Origin: Candidatus Pelagibacter sp.
Lineage (GTDB): Bacteria; Pseudomonadota; Alphaproteobacteria; Pelagibacterales; Pelagibacteraceae
Direction of reading: 5' to 3'
NCBI GenBank assembly: GCA_016778675.1
Contig: JADHPA010000003.1
Coordinates: forward strand, 1 to 47,319
DNA length: 47,319 nucleotides
Part shown: one piece after another, positions 8,824-21,596 of the stretch
How the letters are laid out: each line of letters opens with the position of its first letter
Numbering within the stretch: the first letter of the stretch is position 1
The notes under the pieces: generated by a model
Databases searched by the model: none
Told to the model about the DNA's origin: nothing
The model's input: the letters and a program-made list of their open reading frames with translations, nothing else
Program-made: the position numbers and the translations under genes

Positions 8824-10100
8824 AGTTTTAAAAGATCTTGATTTTTCCACTTTATATTCACTTCAGCACCTGTTCTTGTTTCAGAGTTTTTACATAAAAT
8901 ACTTGCATTATTTTTTTCAAGCAAAGTTTTTCCAATAAACATTCCAAGTCCTAATCCAGATTTTGACTTTATAGAAGACTTTAGAGATTTCACATAAGGT
9001 TCGCCAATTTTACTTAGTACATCCTTAGGATACCCCTCACCATCATCCTCGATCATAATTTCAGAAAACTCACTATTTGTTTTAAGTGTTATAAAAATTT
9101 TTTTTCTTGAAAATTTATTTGCATTACCAATAAAATTTCTCAAGCCATAAATTACCTCTATGGACTTATTAAATTTTAATGGATTAGAATTTTGATCATA
9201 ATTTACAATAAACTCTTTTTTGCTTATTTCTTTAAATGATTTAACAATCGCATCTATATATTTTGACAATGTAAGATTGCTATCAATAAAATTATCCTCT
9301 GCTGTTGGGTTTAATGTTAGCTTTTTAAGTATCTCACTACACCTATCTATCTGACTGACTAGCAATTCAACATCCTTTTTAACATCAATATCATCTTTAA
9401 ATTGTTTTAATAAATCTGATGAAATAATTTTGATAGTTGAAAATGGAGTTCCAAGAGAATGTGCAGCAGCAGCAGCTTGTCCTCCTAAGGATAAAAGTTC
9501 ATGCTCTTTTGACATGATTTCTTCCATTTTATTTAGTGCCTCTTTTCTTATTCTGGATTCTGATCCAAAGGTTGAAGCAAAATAATTCAAAAAAAGTAAA
9601 GCTATAATCAATGCTATTGGAATTGAATAGTAATAATAGCTGTCTACATGAAAATGTTCGTTAATTGGGTAGGGTAAAGGTTGATTAAAATAGGTAAGAA
9701 AAATAATTATTAAAACTGTGAAACTAACTAATAATAAATTGCTTCTAAAACCTAAATTGGATGATGAAAATATAGCCGGGATAATCAAAAAAATTGAAAA
9801 AGGATTTATAATTCCACCTGTTAAATAAATCAAACAACTCAGTTGTAAAATATCAATAAATAAAAAAAGAAATGCTATCTTATCTGTTAGTTGGGTGTTC
9901 TGATTAATACGGATTAAATAAAGATTGCTTAGCACCCCGATTAGAATTGTTGAATTTGTTAAAATTAGATTAAATCTAAAATCAAAAACAAAATAAATAA
10001 GGTTAACTGTTATAAGTTGACCGATAATTGCAATCCATCTTAAATTTATATAGGTAGATTTTTTTAATGAAAAATATTTTGAAGTTTCGAAAAACTTCAT
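8820..10100 (-). CDS. regB: RegB/PrrB-type redox sensor histidine kinase
   Basis: This is a membrane-bound sensor kinase of 426 residues. About six hydrophobic segments occupy residues 20-175. They include GGIINPF at 95-101, matching the GG-x-x-NPF loop implicated in ubiquinone sensing by RegB. The H-box reads [16 protein letters not shown] with H214 as the phosphorylation site. C254 in IDRCSEIL lies exactly 40 residues after the His, the same distance as between His225 and redox-active Cys265 of Rhodobacter RegB. N-box and G-box follow ([34 protein letters not shown]). It lies 2 bases behind gyrB. The usual partner genes regA and senC are not seen here. Confidence 0.9.
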   Translation of the reverse strand: MKFFETSKYFSLKKSTYINLRWIAIIGQLITVNLIYFVFDFRFNLILTNSTILIGVLSNLYLIRINQNTQLTDKIAFLFLFIDILQLSCLIYLTGGIINPFSIFLIIPAIFSSSNLGFRSNLLLVSFTVLIIIFLTYFNQPLPYPINEHFHVDSYYYYSIPIALIIALLFLNYFASTFGSESRIRKEALNKMEEIMSKEHELLSLGGQAAAAAHSLGTPFSTIKIISSDLLKQFKDDIDVKKDVELLVSQIDRCSEILKKLTLNPTAEDNFIDSNLTLSKYIDAIVKSFKEISKKEFIVNYDQNSNPLKFNKSIEVIYGLRNFIGNANKFSRKKIFITLKTNSEFSEIMIEDDGEGYPKDVLSKIGEPYVKSLKSSIKSKSGLGLGMFIGKTLLEKNNASILCKNSETRTGAEVNIKWKNQDLLKL

Positions 10101-10102
10101 TA

Positions 10103-12239
<2,137 letters not shown>

Positions 12240-12248
12240 ATGCCTATT

Positions 12249-12273
12249 AAACCTTTGTTTTAAAGGTTTTTTT
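12249..12273. terminator. hairpin between tRNA-Ser and gyrB
   Basis: There is an 8-bp stem AAACCTTT/AAAGGTTT with a 5-base loop. A run of seven T follows on the plus strand. On the minus strand, the direction of the tRNA, only a short T tract follows the stem. It begins 6 bases past the CCA end of tRNA-Ser, so it may terminate or protect that transcript, or act in both directions. Confidence 0.45.
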
Positions 12274-12278
12274 GATAT

Positions 12279-12368
12279 TGGCGGAGAGACAGGGATTCGA
12301 ACCCTGGGTACCTTTAACAGTACACACACTTTCCAAGCGTGCGCTTTAAACCGCTCAGCCATCTCTCC
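12279..12368 (-). tRNA. tRNA-Ser(GGA)
   Basis: The minus strand folds as a class II tRNA. The acceptor GGAGAGA pairs with TCTCTCC, the discriminator is G and CCA is encoded. The D arm is GCTGAGCGGTTTAAAGC, the anticodon arm CACGC-TTGGAAA-GTGTG has anticodon GGA, there is a long variable arm, and the T arm is CAGGG-TTCGAAT-CCCTG. It reads UCC/UCU serine codons. The 5' end abuts the stop codon of the DUF4422-like gene with no spacer. Confidence 0.97.
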
Positions 12369-13172
12369 TTAATTTTCAATAAATATCCATGGATGTTCTT
12401 TATAAACTGTATATTTTTTAAACCAGAAAGAGAGGTACCTTTCAGCAAGATAAGCATATAATCTTTTAGTATCATAGCCAGCAAGATTTTTAAATCCTAT
12501 TTTTTTTTCACATCTTTCTAACCAAACAAACAATTTTCTAAACCACTTGTTAGCAATTTTTGGTTTAGTAATAAACATAATATGAGGGTTAAATTTAGTG
12601 TTTGTATTCACATATGTTATAAAATCATCTCTATCTTCATCATCTAATAAATCAATTGCCAAATCTAAATTACCATAACCATGATGCATATCAAAATGTA
12701 ACTTTAGATTTTGATATCTTTCATTAAATAAAATCAATGGATTTCTAATAACTGATCTCCATCCACGTTTTAAAATTTTAATTTTTTTTACACCACTCAC
12801 ATCAATAGGATGACAGATTATTGACTCAAATTCACTCCAATCTGCTTCTGGCTGATAAAGCAAGTGTTCATTTAAATTGCTAATATCTATTTTTTTTTTT
12901 ATAGATGATGATTTAATCCAAAAACGTCTTTTTTGGCAAAAGCCTACCCAGCCATTATCATTAAGTTTAATCAAATTTTTCCAATACCAATAATGATAGG
13001 CAAGCTCTGAATAATATTCTTCTTTATAAAAAATATTATCTTTGCTATCACAATTTAAATAATCATTTGGAAAATGATTTTTTCCAACTCCAGCAATTTT
13101 ATATGATGTTTTTTCAATATGTGGTATTATTTTGTTTGTTACACAAAACATTTCTAAGTTATTAATTTTCAT
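12369..13172 (-). CDS. DUF4422-like putative glycosyltransferase
   Basis: The 267-residue protein resembles the DUF4422 group found in capsule and LPS gene clusters. The supporting segment is residues 47-85: NIFYKEEYYSELAYHYWYWKNL, a short gap, then WVGFCQKRRFW, equivalent to the family's NIS..N..ycELTalYWiWKN and the GL.HYRRyF step. This suggests a GT-A-like enzyme adding a sugar to a surface glycan; the donor is unknown. Its start overlaps the methyltransferase stop by 4 bases (ATGA), and its stop touches tRNA-Ser. It contains a run of 11 A in the coding strand (12890-12900). The family call is from motif memory and is moderately sure. Confidence 0.65.
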   Translation of the reverse strand: MKINNLEMFCVTNKIIPHIEKTSYKIAGVGKNHFPNDYLNCDSKDNIFYKEEYYSELAYHYWYWKNLIKLNDNGWVGFCQKRRFWIKSSSIKKKIDISNLNEHLLYQPEADWSEFESIICHPIDVSGVKKIKILKRGWRSVIRNPLILFNERYQNLKLHFDMHHGYGNLDLAIDLLDDEDRDDFITYVNTNTKFNPHIMFITKPKIANKWFRKLFVWLERCEKKIGFKNLAGYDTKRLYAYLAERYLSFWFKKYTVYKEHPWIFIEN

Positions 13173-14017
13173 TTTTTTTTAATAAAAACAATCTCATTAT
13201 ATCTACCTTTAAATATATTAATTTCTTTTAGGTTATCAATGAAATATTTTTTATCGTTATTATTAATATACTTGGAGTCAAAATCTTTGTTTTTTTTAAT
13301 CAAGTTAAGAATTTCTCTTAATGTTGGTTTTTCGTTTTCTAAATTCATATCTTTTCTTACATCTGGAAAATCAAGCTCCTCAACTATAAAAATTCCTTTT
13401 GGTTTTAATTTTCGAAACAAAATAAATAAACTTATAATTTGATCTTTAAGATAATGTCCAGCATCTTCAATGATAAAGTCAAAATTTTCATCTTTATTGA
13501 TAATTTTATTTTTTAATTCTAATTCTGAACTTGTATCAATTAAAAAATTTTTTATTCTTTTAGATTTATAAGTAAATAAATCTGGAAAAATATCACCACA
13601 CCAAATCTGAGCATTTTTAAAATAAAAAAATAATGCTGCTGCTGCGTTACCTCTAAAAGAACCTAATTCAAGTATATTTAAGTACTGTAATTTTTTTTTT
13701 TTAAAATATTTATCATAAAAGTGATTATAACTGTGTCCAGGAATCAACCTACTCTCTCTCTTAGCTGGCTTTTGGTATTGATTAATATAAAAATCACCCT
13801 TATCGCTATTAAAATATTGAAATAAATAATTTAGATCTTTATGAAATAAATGTTCATGATTTATTGAAAAATGATCTAAATTTTTAATTTTTGGATAGTA
13901 AAATTTATTTAACAGATAAATGAATGGAAGAATTAAGTTTAAATAAAATTTTTTAAACAAGCTTGCTTTTGCTAGTCTGTGTGAATAATAAATCTGTATA
14001 AATGTTTTAAATTTCAT
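13169..14017 (-). CDS. class I SAM-dependent methyltransferase
   Basis: The 282-residue protein has a Rossmann methyltransferase core. Motif I is ILELGSFRGN at 115-124, an acidic post-I loop is seen in CGDIFPD, and motif IV-like FDFIIEDAGHYLKDQ is followed by KPKGIFIVEELD. The region resembles sugar O-methyltransferases of the macrocin/CmcI type, in which a D-x-x-H pair helps bind metal; here the DAGH fits. The N-terminal 50 residues contain a hydrophobic, basic stretch that might associate with the membrane. It is coupled to the DUF4422-like gene and divergent from the FkbM gene. A 12-A run at 13691-13702 encodes KKKK at residues 106-109. The substrate is likely a surface sugar, by context only. 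Confidence 0.75.
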   Translation of the reverse strand: MKFKTFIQIYYSHRLAKASLFKKFYLNLILPFIYLLNKFYYPKIKNLDHFSINHEHLFHKDLNYLFQYFNSDKGDFYINQYQKPAKRESRLIPGHSYNHFYDKYFKKKKLQYLNILELGSFRGNAAAALFFYFKNAQIWCGDIFPDLFTYKSKRIKNFLIDTSSELELKNKIINKDENFDFIIEDAGHYLKDQIISLFILFRKLKPKGIFIVEELDFPDVRKDMNLENEKPTLREILNLIKKNKDFDSKYINNNDKKYFIDNLKEINIFKGRYNEIVFIKKK

Positions 14018-14088
14018 ATAAATAAATTAATTAATTAACTCAATTTGTTATCATCTTATTATATTTTTGATACTGTAAAGCTATTAAA

Positions 14089-14844
14089 ATGCATAATAAA
14101 TTATTAAAAAAAATTGCAGGTATATTTGGTTATAAATTGGTTGATAAAAATTATATCAAAAATAATAGAATCATTGAAAGCAATACATTTTTAACAATTG
14201 ACAAGATATTAAACTCTTTATTTATTGAAAAAAAAATAAATTGTTTAATTCAAATCGGCGCAAATGACGGTTTAAGATTTGATATATTAAATAAATATAT
14301 CAAAAGATATAAGGTAAAATCTATTTTAGTAGAGCCAATTAAAAAAAGTTTTAATGATTTGGTCAAAAATTTTGAAAGTTATGAAAATGTTATATTTGAG
14401 AATGTTGCTATCTCAGTAAACAATCAAATTTCCCACTTATATAAAATTAATCCCAAGAAAGAGGGGGAATATTATGGTGAACATTTCAAAGGTATCATGT
14501 CATTTGATAAAAAACATCTATTAAAACATGGGGTAAAAAAAAATGATATAGTAAAAGAAGAGGTTGTATCTACATCCATCACTAGTTTGATTAAAAAATA
14601 TAATTTAGATTTTTTAGATTTGATATTTATTGATGCTGAGGGTTATGATGCAGATATAGTTGAAGATTTTTTTAAAAATTCTTTAAAAAGACCTGTTATT
14701 ATTTTTGAATATCTTCATGTTTCTAATAAGAAATTTGAACATTTAATAACTGTTTTTAATGAAAATAAATATCTTTTTTTTTCTTTGAATGAAAATATAG
14801 TTTGTTTTCCTGATGAAAAACAAAATTATATTAAATTCAATTAA
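14089..14844 (+). CDS. FkbM family methyltransferase
   Basis: The 251-residue product has FkbM hallmarks. The SAM motif is IQIGANDG at 54-61, VEPIKKSFNDLVKNF follows the first strand pair, then NVAIS, and a distal DLIFIDAEGYDADIVEDF gives the conserved I-D-x-E-G motif. FkbM-type enzymes O-methylate sugars or polyketides and are common in surface-glycan clusters. It is transcribed alone on the plus strand between minus-strand glycan genes. Its last 8 bases overlap the end of the GT17 gene. The divergent start is 71 bases from the neighbouring methyltransferase, so that gap probably holds both promoters. Confidence 0.88.
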   Translation: MHNKLLKKIAGIFGYKLVDKNYIKNNRIIESNTFLTIDKILNSLFIEKKINCLIQIGANDGLRFDILNKYIKRYKVKSILVEPIKKSFNDLVKNFESYENVIFENVAISVNNQISHLYKINPKKEGEYYGEHFKGIMSFDKKHLLKHGVKKNDIVKEEVVSTSITSLIKKYNLDFLDLIFIDAEGYDADIVEDFFKNSLKRPVIIFEYLHVSNKKFEHLITVFNENKYLFFSLNENIVCFPDEKQNYIKFN

Positions 14845-15652
14845 CTATCCAATCTTTATATTTATCTACATTTTTTAAAATGTAATTAGGAAAAGTTTTA
14901 TCAATTTTACTCGCTTTATATTTTTCGTCTCTGCCTATAATATCATCTCCTAAATCAACTTTTTTTTTAATTTCATCTATCTGTAAATATTTTAGATCTA
15001 TCTTTTCTTTAAAATGATATGGATCATTTGTTTCACATAAATTTTTATATTTATAAAGAAGTTGTTCTGCACTTTTTAAATTACAAAAATGCCAACCACC
15101 ATTTTCAATAATATTGTTTAATCTAATTTTATCAATTCTCCAAAAGGGTCTTTTTTTAAATTTTAAATTTCTTAACCACTGTGGAGATTTCAAAAACTTT
15201 TGAACACATATTCTGCTTCCATACCAGTAAGGATTTTTTGTACTTTGTAAATTTATTTTATAATAATAATGATTTTGCTTAAAAGCAGCATAACGCATTT
15301 CTTTTTTAAATTTTTGTATTGAATCTGGATTTGGTATTTCATCCAAATCTGAAATAATAACCAAATCATTTTCTGAAGAAGATATAAGTCCTCTTAATAT
15401 AGCATTCCTTTGAAAATTTTCTCTTAGGTAAGGATCATCACCATCTGGCATATCTTCTACTGGAACATATATTATCTTTTTTTTAAAATTCGGAAATTTA
15501 TCTATATTAAATCTCAATTTTTTAGGATTATTCTGCCATGTTTTATTTCCTTCAACTATTACAAAATAGTCTACATATTCATTTAGGATGTTTAGTCTCA
15601 AATCTAACAATAAATCTTCATCCCAATATGAAAAACAATCGTAAATTTTCAT
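14837..15652 (-). CDS. glycosyltransferase family 17 protein
   Basis: The family was first described for mammalian beta-1,4-mannosyl-glycoprotein N-acetylglucosaminyltransferase (MGAT3). Bacterial members occur in glycan clusters. Recognisable features in the 271 residues are the N-terminal [43 protein letters not shown] around 78-89 and the acidic [10 protein letters not shown] at 101-110, which fits a metal/nucleotide-sugar site. [18 protein letters not shown] near the C-terminus is also typical. The start overlaps the lepA stop as ATGA, so this gene is the coupled tail of the translation operon. The sugar donor and acceptor cannot be read from the sequence. Confidence 0.87.
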   Translation of the reverse strand: MKIYDCFSYWDEDLLLDLRLNILNEYVDYFVIVEGNKTWQNNPKKLRFNIDKFPNFKKKIIYVPVEDMPDGDDPYLRENFQRNAILRGLISSSENDLVIISDLDEIPNPDSIQKFKKEMRYAAFKQNHYYYKINLQSTKNPYWYGSRICVQKFLKSPQWLRNLKFKKRPFWRIDKIRLNNIIENGGWHFCNLKSAEQLLYKYKNLCETNDPYHFKEKIDLKYLQIDEIKKKVDLGDDIIGRDEKYKASKIDKTFPNYILKNVDKYKDWIVN

Positions 15653-17460
15653 AAGCTATCTTTATTAATCTTTAGAACTCCTATGAAGGCTTCCTGAGGG
15701 ATTTCTACTTTACCAAATTGCTTCCCTCTGGCTTTTCCTTTTTTTTGTTTGTCTAATAATTTTCTTTTTCGATCTCTGGCACCCCCACCATGAATTTTAG
15801 TTAATACATCTTTTTTAAATCCTTTAATTGTCTCTCTTGCTATAATCTTTCCGCCAATAGCAGCCTGTACTGGAATCATAAAATTATGACGAGGAATTAA
15901 ATCTTTTAATTTTTCACATACCTCTCTTCCAACAGTTTGTGCAAAATCTTTATGAACCATCATAGACAATGCATCAACTGGCTCAGCGTTAACTAAAATT
16001 CCCAGTTTTACTAAATCACCTTCTCTGTGACCTATAATTTCATAGTCAAAACTAGCGTATCCACTGGTCATCGACTTAAGTCTATCATTAAAATCAAAAA
16101 CAACTTCGTTTAAAGGTATTTCATAATTTAAAACTGCCCTATTGCCAGAATAACTTAAATTTGTTTGTACACCTCTTTTATCTTGGCAAACTTTTATAAT
16201 TGACCCCAAATATTGATCTGGAGTTATTATTGTTGCTTTAATCCAAGGCTCTTCAATAAACTTAATTAGTGTTGAATCTGGCAAACTAGAGGGGTTTTGA
16301 AGTTCTATAACCTCTCCTTTATTCATATGGACTTTGTAAACCACACCTGGTGTAGTTGTTAATAAATTTATATCAAATTCTCTTTCAAGTCTCTCTGTAA
16401 TTATTTCTAAATGCAATAGACCTAAAAAACCACACCTGAAGCCTAATCCTAAAGCTGACGAAGACTCTGCCTCAAAAGAAAAACTAGCATCATTTAATTG
16501 TAACTTACCTAAACCATCTTTAAGTTTTTGATACTCAGAACTATCAACTGGAAACAGTCCACAAAAAACTACTGGTTTACTTCTCTTAAAACCTGGGAGT
16601 GCTTCTTGTAATGGTTTGGTTGCATCACATATAGTGTCTCCAACTTTTGTTTCAGACAAAACTTTTATTCCAGTTGTTATAAAACCAATTTCACCTGCAT
16701 TTAATTCTTTCATGTCAGTTGCTTTAGGAGTAAATACACCAACTTTTTCAACAATATATTCTTGATTTGTTGACATCATTTTTATCTTCATATTTTTGGA
16801 AATTTTTCCATCAATTACTCTAACTAAAATAACTACACCAAGATAAGTGTCATACCAACTATCGACAAGTAAACATTTTAAATCTGCATCTTTTTCTCCC
16901 TCTGGAGCCGGTAATGATACAATAATTTGTTCTAGAATTTCATTAATACCCTCACCTGTTTTTCCTGAACAAGGAATAGCATTTTCAGTATCAATGCCAA
17001 TTACTTCCTCAATTTGTGTTTTTGTTTTTTCTAAGTCTGAAGCTGGTAAATCAATTTTATTTAGAACTGGTACAATCTCATGGTTTATATCTAGTGCTTG
17101 ATAAACATTTGCTAGTGTTTGTGCTTCGACACCTTGTGTACTATCAACAATCAATATAGATCCTTCACACGCATATAAAGATCTGCTAACCTCATAACTA
17201 AAATCAACATGACCTGGTGTATCAATTATATTCAAGATATAATCTTTACCATCTTTAGATTTATAATTAAGTTTTACTGTTTGAGCTTTAATTGTAATTC
17301 CTCTTTCTCTTTCTATGTCCATTGAGTCTAATACTTGAGCCTTCATTTCTCTTTCAGTAAGCCCTCCACAACTATGTATTATTCTATCTGCAATGGTGGA
17401 TTTACCATGATCAATATGTGCAATAATTGCAAAGTTTCTTATATGATCAATTTTTGCCAT
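15649..17460 (-). CDS. lepA: elongation factor 4 (back-translocating GTPase LepA)
   Basis: LepA is a ribosomal translational GTPase. The 603 residues match the normal size. The G1 motif is AHIDHGKST at 14-22, followed by [10 protein letters not shown] (switch I), DTPGHVDFS (G3) and NKIDLP (G4). The LepA-specific C-terminal domain is present with [15 protein letters not shown], a [19 protein letters not shown] segment and an ending [10 protein letters not shown]. It starts 2 bases after the pheT stop and overlaps the GT17 start, so it belongs to the long minus-strand translation unit. Confidence 0.97.
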   Translation of the reverse strand: MAKIDHIRNFAIIAHIDHGKSTIADRIIHSCGGLTEREMKAQVLDSMDIERERGITIKAQTVKLNYKSKDGKDYILNIIDTPGHVDFSYEVSRSLYACEGSILIVDSTQGVEAQTLANVYQALDINHEIVPVLNKIDLPASDLEKTKTQIEEVIGIDTENAIPCSGKTGEGINEILEQIIVSLPAPEGEKDADLKCLLVDSWYDTYLGVVILVRVIDGKISKNMKIKMMSTNQEYIVEKVGVFTPKATDMKELNAGEIGFITTGIKVLSETKVGDTICDATKPLQEALPGFKRSKPVVFCGLFPVDSSEYQKLKDGLGKLQLNDASFSFEAESSSALGLGFRCGFLGLLHLEIITERLEREFDINLLTTTPGVVYKVHMNKGEVIELQNPSSLPDSTLIKFIEEPWIKATIITPDQYLGSIIKVCQDKRGVQTNLSYSGNRAVLNYEIPLNEVVFDFNDRLKSMTSGYASFDYEIIGHREGDLVKLGILVNAEPVDALSMMVHKDFAQTVGREVCEKLKDLIPRHNFMIPVQAAIGGKIIARETIKGFKKDVLTKIHGGGARDRKRKLLDKQKKGKARGKQFGKVEIPQEAFIGVLKINKDSL

Positions 17461-17462
17461 AA

Positions 17463-19871
17463 CTATGATCTAATCTTTGCGTCAGTTTTTGTTTCTACAG
17501 CTGATATAATAAGGTGATTAATTTTATTAAGGTCCTCTTCATTTAATGTTTTTTCTAAGGATTGGATAGTTACATTAAGTGCAATTGATTTTTTATTTTC
17601 AGGAATATTTGTACCCTCATAAACATCAAAAACTTTAACTGATTTTATTAATTCTTTATCTACATTGGAAATAATATCTATTAGTTCCTGTACTTTAAAA
17701 TTTTTATCTAACACAAAAGCAAAGTCTCTTTCTGATTTTTGAAAATCGGAATATTTATATTGAGTTTTTTGATCTTTTAATGATTTTTTAGGATGTTTAA
17801 TATTGTCTAAAAAGATTTCAAAACCAACTAAAGCTTCTGATTTAATATCTAATTTCTTTAAAATCTTTGGATGAATATCACCAAAAAAAGCTATTACCTT
17901 TTCTTTACCTTTGTTTAAGAAAACTCTTCCTGATTTTCCTGGGTGATAATAATTAGGTGTCTCATCATCTATATAAAATTTATCTTTATTAAATCCCGCT
18001 TCAACTAAACTTTGAATAACATCTCTTTTTACATCAAAAACATCAACTAACCTTTCTTTTTCAATCCAACTCTGTCTAGTCAATTTACCTGACCTTAAGC
18101 CACTAATTACTGTCTGTTGTTCACTTGGTTGACTTCCTTGAAAAGTAGGGCCAATCTCAAATATTGATAAATCCATAAATCCTCTTCCTAAATTCTTGTC
18201 TAAATGAATAATTAAATTTGAAAAAATTGAAGATCTTAATACGTTTAAATCTGAACTAATGGGATTAACTATCTTAATTTCTTTATTTTTTTCTAGAAAT
18301 AATTGATTAATTTTACTGTCTGTAAAAGACCAAGTTATTGCTTCTAGATACCCCTTTGAAGCTATAGATCTTTGTAAAAAATGAAATAGTTTTTGTTTTG
18401 AATTTAATGTGTCTCTAGCTCTATTCTTTTCAGGCTCAATCATTTTAATTTGATCATAGCCTTTAATTCTCACCAACTCTTCTACTACATCAACTTCTTG
18501 GGAAATATCAGGTCTCCATGGTGGAATTATCAAATCAAAAAAGTTTTTAGTTTTTTTAACTTCAAATCCTAAATTTTCTAAAATTTGTATCATTTCTTTT
18601 TTTGCAATATTAAATCCAGTAATTTTTTCAAATAAAACAGGATTAAATTTTATATTGCTGTTTTTTGTTTTTTCTGTTTTTTGGATATCGAATTCACTAA
18701 TTTCTCCACCACAAATTTCTTTAATTAATCTAGCTGCTTTTTCAAGACCTTGCTCTATGGATAGCGGATCAATACCTCTTTCAAATCTAAATTTTGCATC
18801 AGTATCTATATTTAAAATTTTAGAAGACTTTCTAATTGATCTTGGATTAAAATACGCTGATTCAATTAATACATTTTTTGTATCAAACTCTGTTCCTGTT
18901 CTAGTTCCACCTATTATACCACCAAGACCTAATACGCCTGAACTATCAGAAATTACACACATATCATTTTCTAATTCGTATTCTTTATTATCTAGTGCCT
19001 CAAATTTTTCACCTTTTTTAGAATTTCTAACAATGATTTGTTTATCAATTTTATCAACATCATATGCGTGCAAAGGTCTATTTAAATCAATCATTACATA
19101 ATTTGTAATATCAACTATTGCAGATATAGGTTTTTGACCGAGAGATATTATCTTTTCTTTTAACCAATCAGGACTTTCTGTATTTTTTACACCTTTAATT
19201 AAACAACTGCCAAATGATGTACAGGCCTGACCTTTTTCATTTAAAATTTTAACATTAACAGTTTGTTTTCCTTTTTTTTTTAATTTTTGCTCTTTTTTCT
19301 TTATTAGTTTGCCAGCTCCAGCTGCTGCTAAATCTCTTGCTATACCACTCACTCCTAAACAATCTGCTCTATTAGGAGTAATAGAAATATCAATTACATT
19401 TAAATCATTTTTTGGAAAATAATTTTTACCAATTTTTTTTTCATATTTTTTTGTTGAAAGTTCTATAATACCATCACTCTCTTCCGATAAATTTAATTCA
19501 GACTCTGAACAAAGCATCCCTGATGAGGTAACTCCTCTTATTTTGCTTACCACTAACTTCATTTGATTTTTTGGGATTACAGCACCTGGTGGAGCATAAA
19601 TTGTTAACAATCCTTCTTTTGCATTTGGTGCACCACAGACTACTTTTACAGGATTATCCGAGCCTATATCAACATCGCATACTTTTAGTCTGTCTGCATC
19701 TGGGTGTTTTTCTGCCTTTAAAATTTTAGCTACTATAAATGCATCAAGCTCACCTGATTGCTTATCTACACTTTCTACTTCTAAACCAATATCTGTAAGT
19801 TTATCTATAATTTCGTTTTCATTTAATTTTGTGTCTAAATGTTCTTTGAGCCAGTTAGTTGTAATCTTCAT
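17463..19871 (-). CDS. pheT: phenylalanyl-tRNA synthetase beta subunit
   Basis: PheT is the large chain of the (alpha-beta)2 PheRS that charges tRNA-Phe. At 802 residues it is full length. The order is an N-terminal region with an EMAP/tRNA-binding fold (about 40-150, [11 protein letters not shown]), a B3/B4 editing region, the B5 region, the catalytic-like core near [13 protein letters not shown], and a C-terminal FDX-ACB domain (about the last 95 residues, [13 protein letters not shown] onwards). The start overlaps the pheS stop by 4 bases. A homopolymer of 10 A in the coding strand (19272-19281) lies within the KKKGK stretch, so such runs are tolerated in essential genes here. Confidence 0.97.
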   Translation of the reverse strand: MKITTNWLKEHLDTKLNENEIIDKLTDIGLEVESVDKQSGELDAFIVAKILKAEKHPDADRLKVCDVDIGSDNPVKVVCGAPNAKEGLLTIYAPPGAVIPKNQMKLVVSKIRGVTSSGMLCSESELNLSEESDGIIELSTKKYEKKIGKNYFPKNDLNVIDISITPNRADCLGVSGIARDLAAAGAGKLIKKKEQKLKKKGKQTVNVKILNEKGQACTSFGSCLIKGVKNTESPDWLKEKIISLGQKPISAIVDITNYVMIDLNRPLHAYDVDKIDKQIIVRNSKKGEKFEALDNKEYELENDMCVISDSSGVLGLGGIIGGTRTGTEFDTKNVLIESAYFNPRSIRKSSKILNIDTDAKFRFERGIDPLSIEQGLEKAARLIKEICGGEISEFDIQKTEKTKNSNIKFNPVLFEKITGFNIAKKEMIQILENLGFEVKKTKNFFDLIIPPWRPDISQEVDVVEELVRIKGYDQIKMIEPEKNRARDTLNSKQKLFHFLQRSIASKGYLEAITWSFTDSKINQLFLEKNKEIKIVNPISSDLNVLRSSIFSNLIIHLDKNLGRGFMDLSIFEIGPTFQGSQPSEQQTVISGLRSGKLTRQSWIEKERLVDVFDVKRDVIQSLVEAGFNKDKFYIDDETPNYYHPGKSGRVFLNKGKEKVIAFFGDIHPKILKKLDIKSEALVGFEIFLDNIKHPKKSLKDQKTQYKYSDFQKSERDFAFVLDKNFKVQELIDIISNVDKELIKSVKVFDVYEGTNIPENKKSIALNVTIQSLEKTLNEEDLNKINHLIISAVETKTDAKIRS

Positions 19872-20935
19872 CTACTTAGGCCTCTATAATTTGTTGGTAC
19901 ATCTATTGGATCAAATCCAAAGTGATTTAACCATCTATAGTCACAATCAAAAAAGGCTCTTAAGTCATTTATGCCATACTTAAGCATTGCCAATCTATCT
20001 ATACCTATTCCAAATGCATAACCTTGAAACTCATCAGGATTTACCTTCACATTTCTTAAAACGTTTGGGTGAACCATTCCACATCCCAAAACTTCAAGCC
20101 ATTTGTCACCTTCTCCAATAACTATTTTTCCATCTTTAATTTCATAACCAATATCAACTTCAGCTGAAGGTTCTGTAAATGGAAAATGACTAGGTCTAAA
20201 TCTCATTTTTATCTTATCAACTTCAAAAAACTCTTTAATAAAATAATTTAAGCACCCTTTTAAATGACCCATGTTAATATCTTTATCAATATGTAGTCCT
20301 TCTACTTGATGGAACATAGGTGCATGAGTTTGATCACTATCAGACCTATACGTTCTACCTGGTGCTATTATTTTAAAAGGCGGTTTATCATTTAACATTG
20401 TTCTAATTTGTACTGGAGAAGTATGGGTCCTTAACAATAATTCTTTTTTATCATCTAAATAGAAAGTGTCATGCATATCTCTTGCTGGATGATTGTCAGG
20501 CGTATTTAATGCTGTAAAATTATTATATTCATTTTCAATATCTGGTCCTTCTTCAACACTAAATCCAATTTCTGAAAAGATTGAGGAAATTTCATCTATA
20601 ACCTGTGACACTGGGTGTATCTTTCCCTGTGTGAAGGGTCTTTCTGGTAAAGTTATATCTACTTTTTCTTTTTCAAGTTTTTGATTAATTTCTTTTGTTT
20701 CAATATCATCAATTTTTTCGGATATTAAATTTTGTAGTTCATCTTTTACCTGATTTAAGTCTGATGCAAATTTCTTTCTTTCTTTTTCAGCTACCTTTCC
20801 CAGCATTTTAAATTGAGAACTAATTAGACCAGCTTTGCCAAATAAATCTGTCTTGATTTGATTAACTTGATTAAGGTCTAAATTACCTTTTAGCTTTAAA
20901 AGAAAATCATCTTTAATTTTTTTAATATCAGACAT
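19868..20935 (-). CDS. pheS: phenylalanyl-tRNA synthetase alpha subunit
   Basis: PheS is the catalytic class II chain. It has an N-terminal coiled-coil of about 90 residues for tRNA contact, followed by the core: [24 protein letters not shown], then [22 protein letters not shown], and the C-terminal motif 3 [14 protein letters not shown]. Length 355 is normal. The gene sits 43 bases downstream of rplT. In that gap CTTCAC and GTGAAG could pair across a 15-base loop, but no strong terminator or attenuator is visible. It is coupled to pheT by a 4-base overlap. Confidence 0.97.
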   Translation of the reverse strand: MSDIKKIKDDFLLKLKGNLDLNQVNQIKTDLFGKAGLISSQFKMLGKVAEKERKKFASDLNQVKDELQNLISEKIDDIETKEINQKLEKEKVDITLPERPFTQGKIHPVSQVIDEISSIFSEIGFSVEEGPDIENEYNNFTALNTPDNHPARDMHDTFYLDDKKELLLRTHTSPVQIRTMLNDKPPFKIIAPGRTYRSDSDQTHAPMFHQVEGLHIDKDINMGHLKGCLNYFIKEFFEVDKIKMRFRPSHFPFTEPSAEVDIGYEIKDGKIVIGEGDKWLEVLGCGMVHPNVLRNVKVNPDEFQGYAFGIGIDRLAMLKYGINDLRAFFDCDYRWLNHFGFDPIDVPTNYRGLSR

Positions 20936-20978
20936 ATTGAGAGATTATTTCTTCACCGAAGAAAAACAATAGTGAAGA

Positions 20979-21335
20979 TTAATTTAGTGCTGATTGAGCC
21001 TTTTGAACAATAGTTTTAAAGGCTTCTGGACTATCGTATGCTATTTCAGCTAATATTTTTCTATCTAGCTTAATGCCACATTTTGTTAAACCATTAATAA
21101 ATTTTGAATATGTTAAGCCCTCAGATCTAACACCTGCGTTAATCCTTTGAATCCATAATGATTTAAATTCTCTTTTTTTTGTTCTACGGTCTCTGTATGC
21201 ATACTGCATAGCTTTTTCCATAGCTTGCTTTGCAACTCTTATTGTACTTTTTCTTCTTCCCCACTGACCTTTTACAGCTTTTAAAACTTTTTTATGTTTC
21301 GCATGACTTGTGACACCTCTTTTAACTCTTGCCAT
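20979..21335 (-). CDS. rplT: 50S ribosomal protein L20
   Basis: L20 binds 23S rRNA early in 50S assembly. The 118 residues show the highly basic N-terminal tail ([18 protein letters not shown]), [15 protein letters not shown] and the helical core [10 protein letters not shown], all typical. It begins immediately after rpmI (1-base gap), giving the universal infC-rpmI-rplT order. In other bacteria L20 represses this operon by binding its mRNA. No such structure could be confirmed here by eye. Confidence 0.98.
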   Translation of the reverse strand: MARVKRGVTSHAKHKKVLKAVKGQWGRRKSTIRVAKQAMEKAMQYAYRDRRTKKREFKSLWIQRINAGVRSEGLTYSKFINGLTKCGIKLDRKILAEIAYDSPEAFKTIVQKAQSALN

Positions 21336-21336
21336 A

Positions 21337-21543
21337 TTATCCTCTTAAACTGTAAGGCATATATGATTTAACTATTTTGCCATCCTGTTTTGACATAGTA
21401 GTTGTGCCTCTTAATTTTCTAATTTGTGAATTTGTTCTTTTAATCATGCCATGTCTTTTTCCAGCCTGAGCCATCATAACTTTACCTGTAGCAGAGATTT
21501 TAAATCTTTTTTTTGCTGAACTTTTTGTTTTTAATTTGGGCAT
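21337..21543 (-). CDS. rpmI: 50S ribosomal protein L35
   Basis: The 68-residue basic protein begins [20 protein letters not shown] and includes KRHGMIKR, both standard for L35. It is a component of the large subunit. It lies 53 bases after infC and 1 base before rplT. The infC-rpmI gap shows no clear hairpin. Confidence 0.98.
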   Translation of the reverse strand: MPKLKTKSSAKKRFKISATGKVMMAQAGKRHGMIKRTNSQIRKLRGTTTMSKQDGKIVKSYMPYSLRG

Positions 21544-21596
21544 AATTCTGCGGTCTTATACAAATATTGTAATAGATTTACAACCTCTATTAAGGC

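Noticed and set aside
12369-15652. Prophage or integrative element at tRNA-Ser
   Set aside because: No integrase, recombinase, phage structural gene or visible repeat of the tRNA end was found; only glycan-type genes are present.
18655-19101. 148-codon open frame on the plus strand
   Set aside because: Antisense to pheT, with no start signal and a composition typical of a shadow frame.
20936-20978. Attenuator or terminator between rplT and pheS
   Set aside because: CTTCAC and GTGAAG can pair, but the loop is about 15 bases and no T run follows, so it is too weak to list as a feature.
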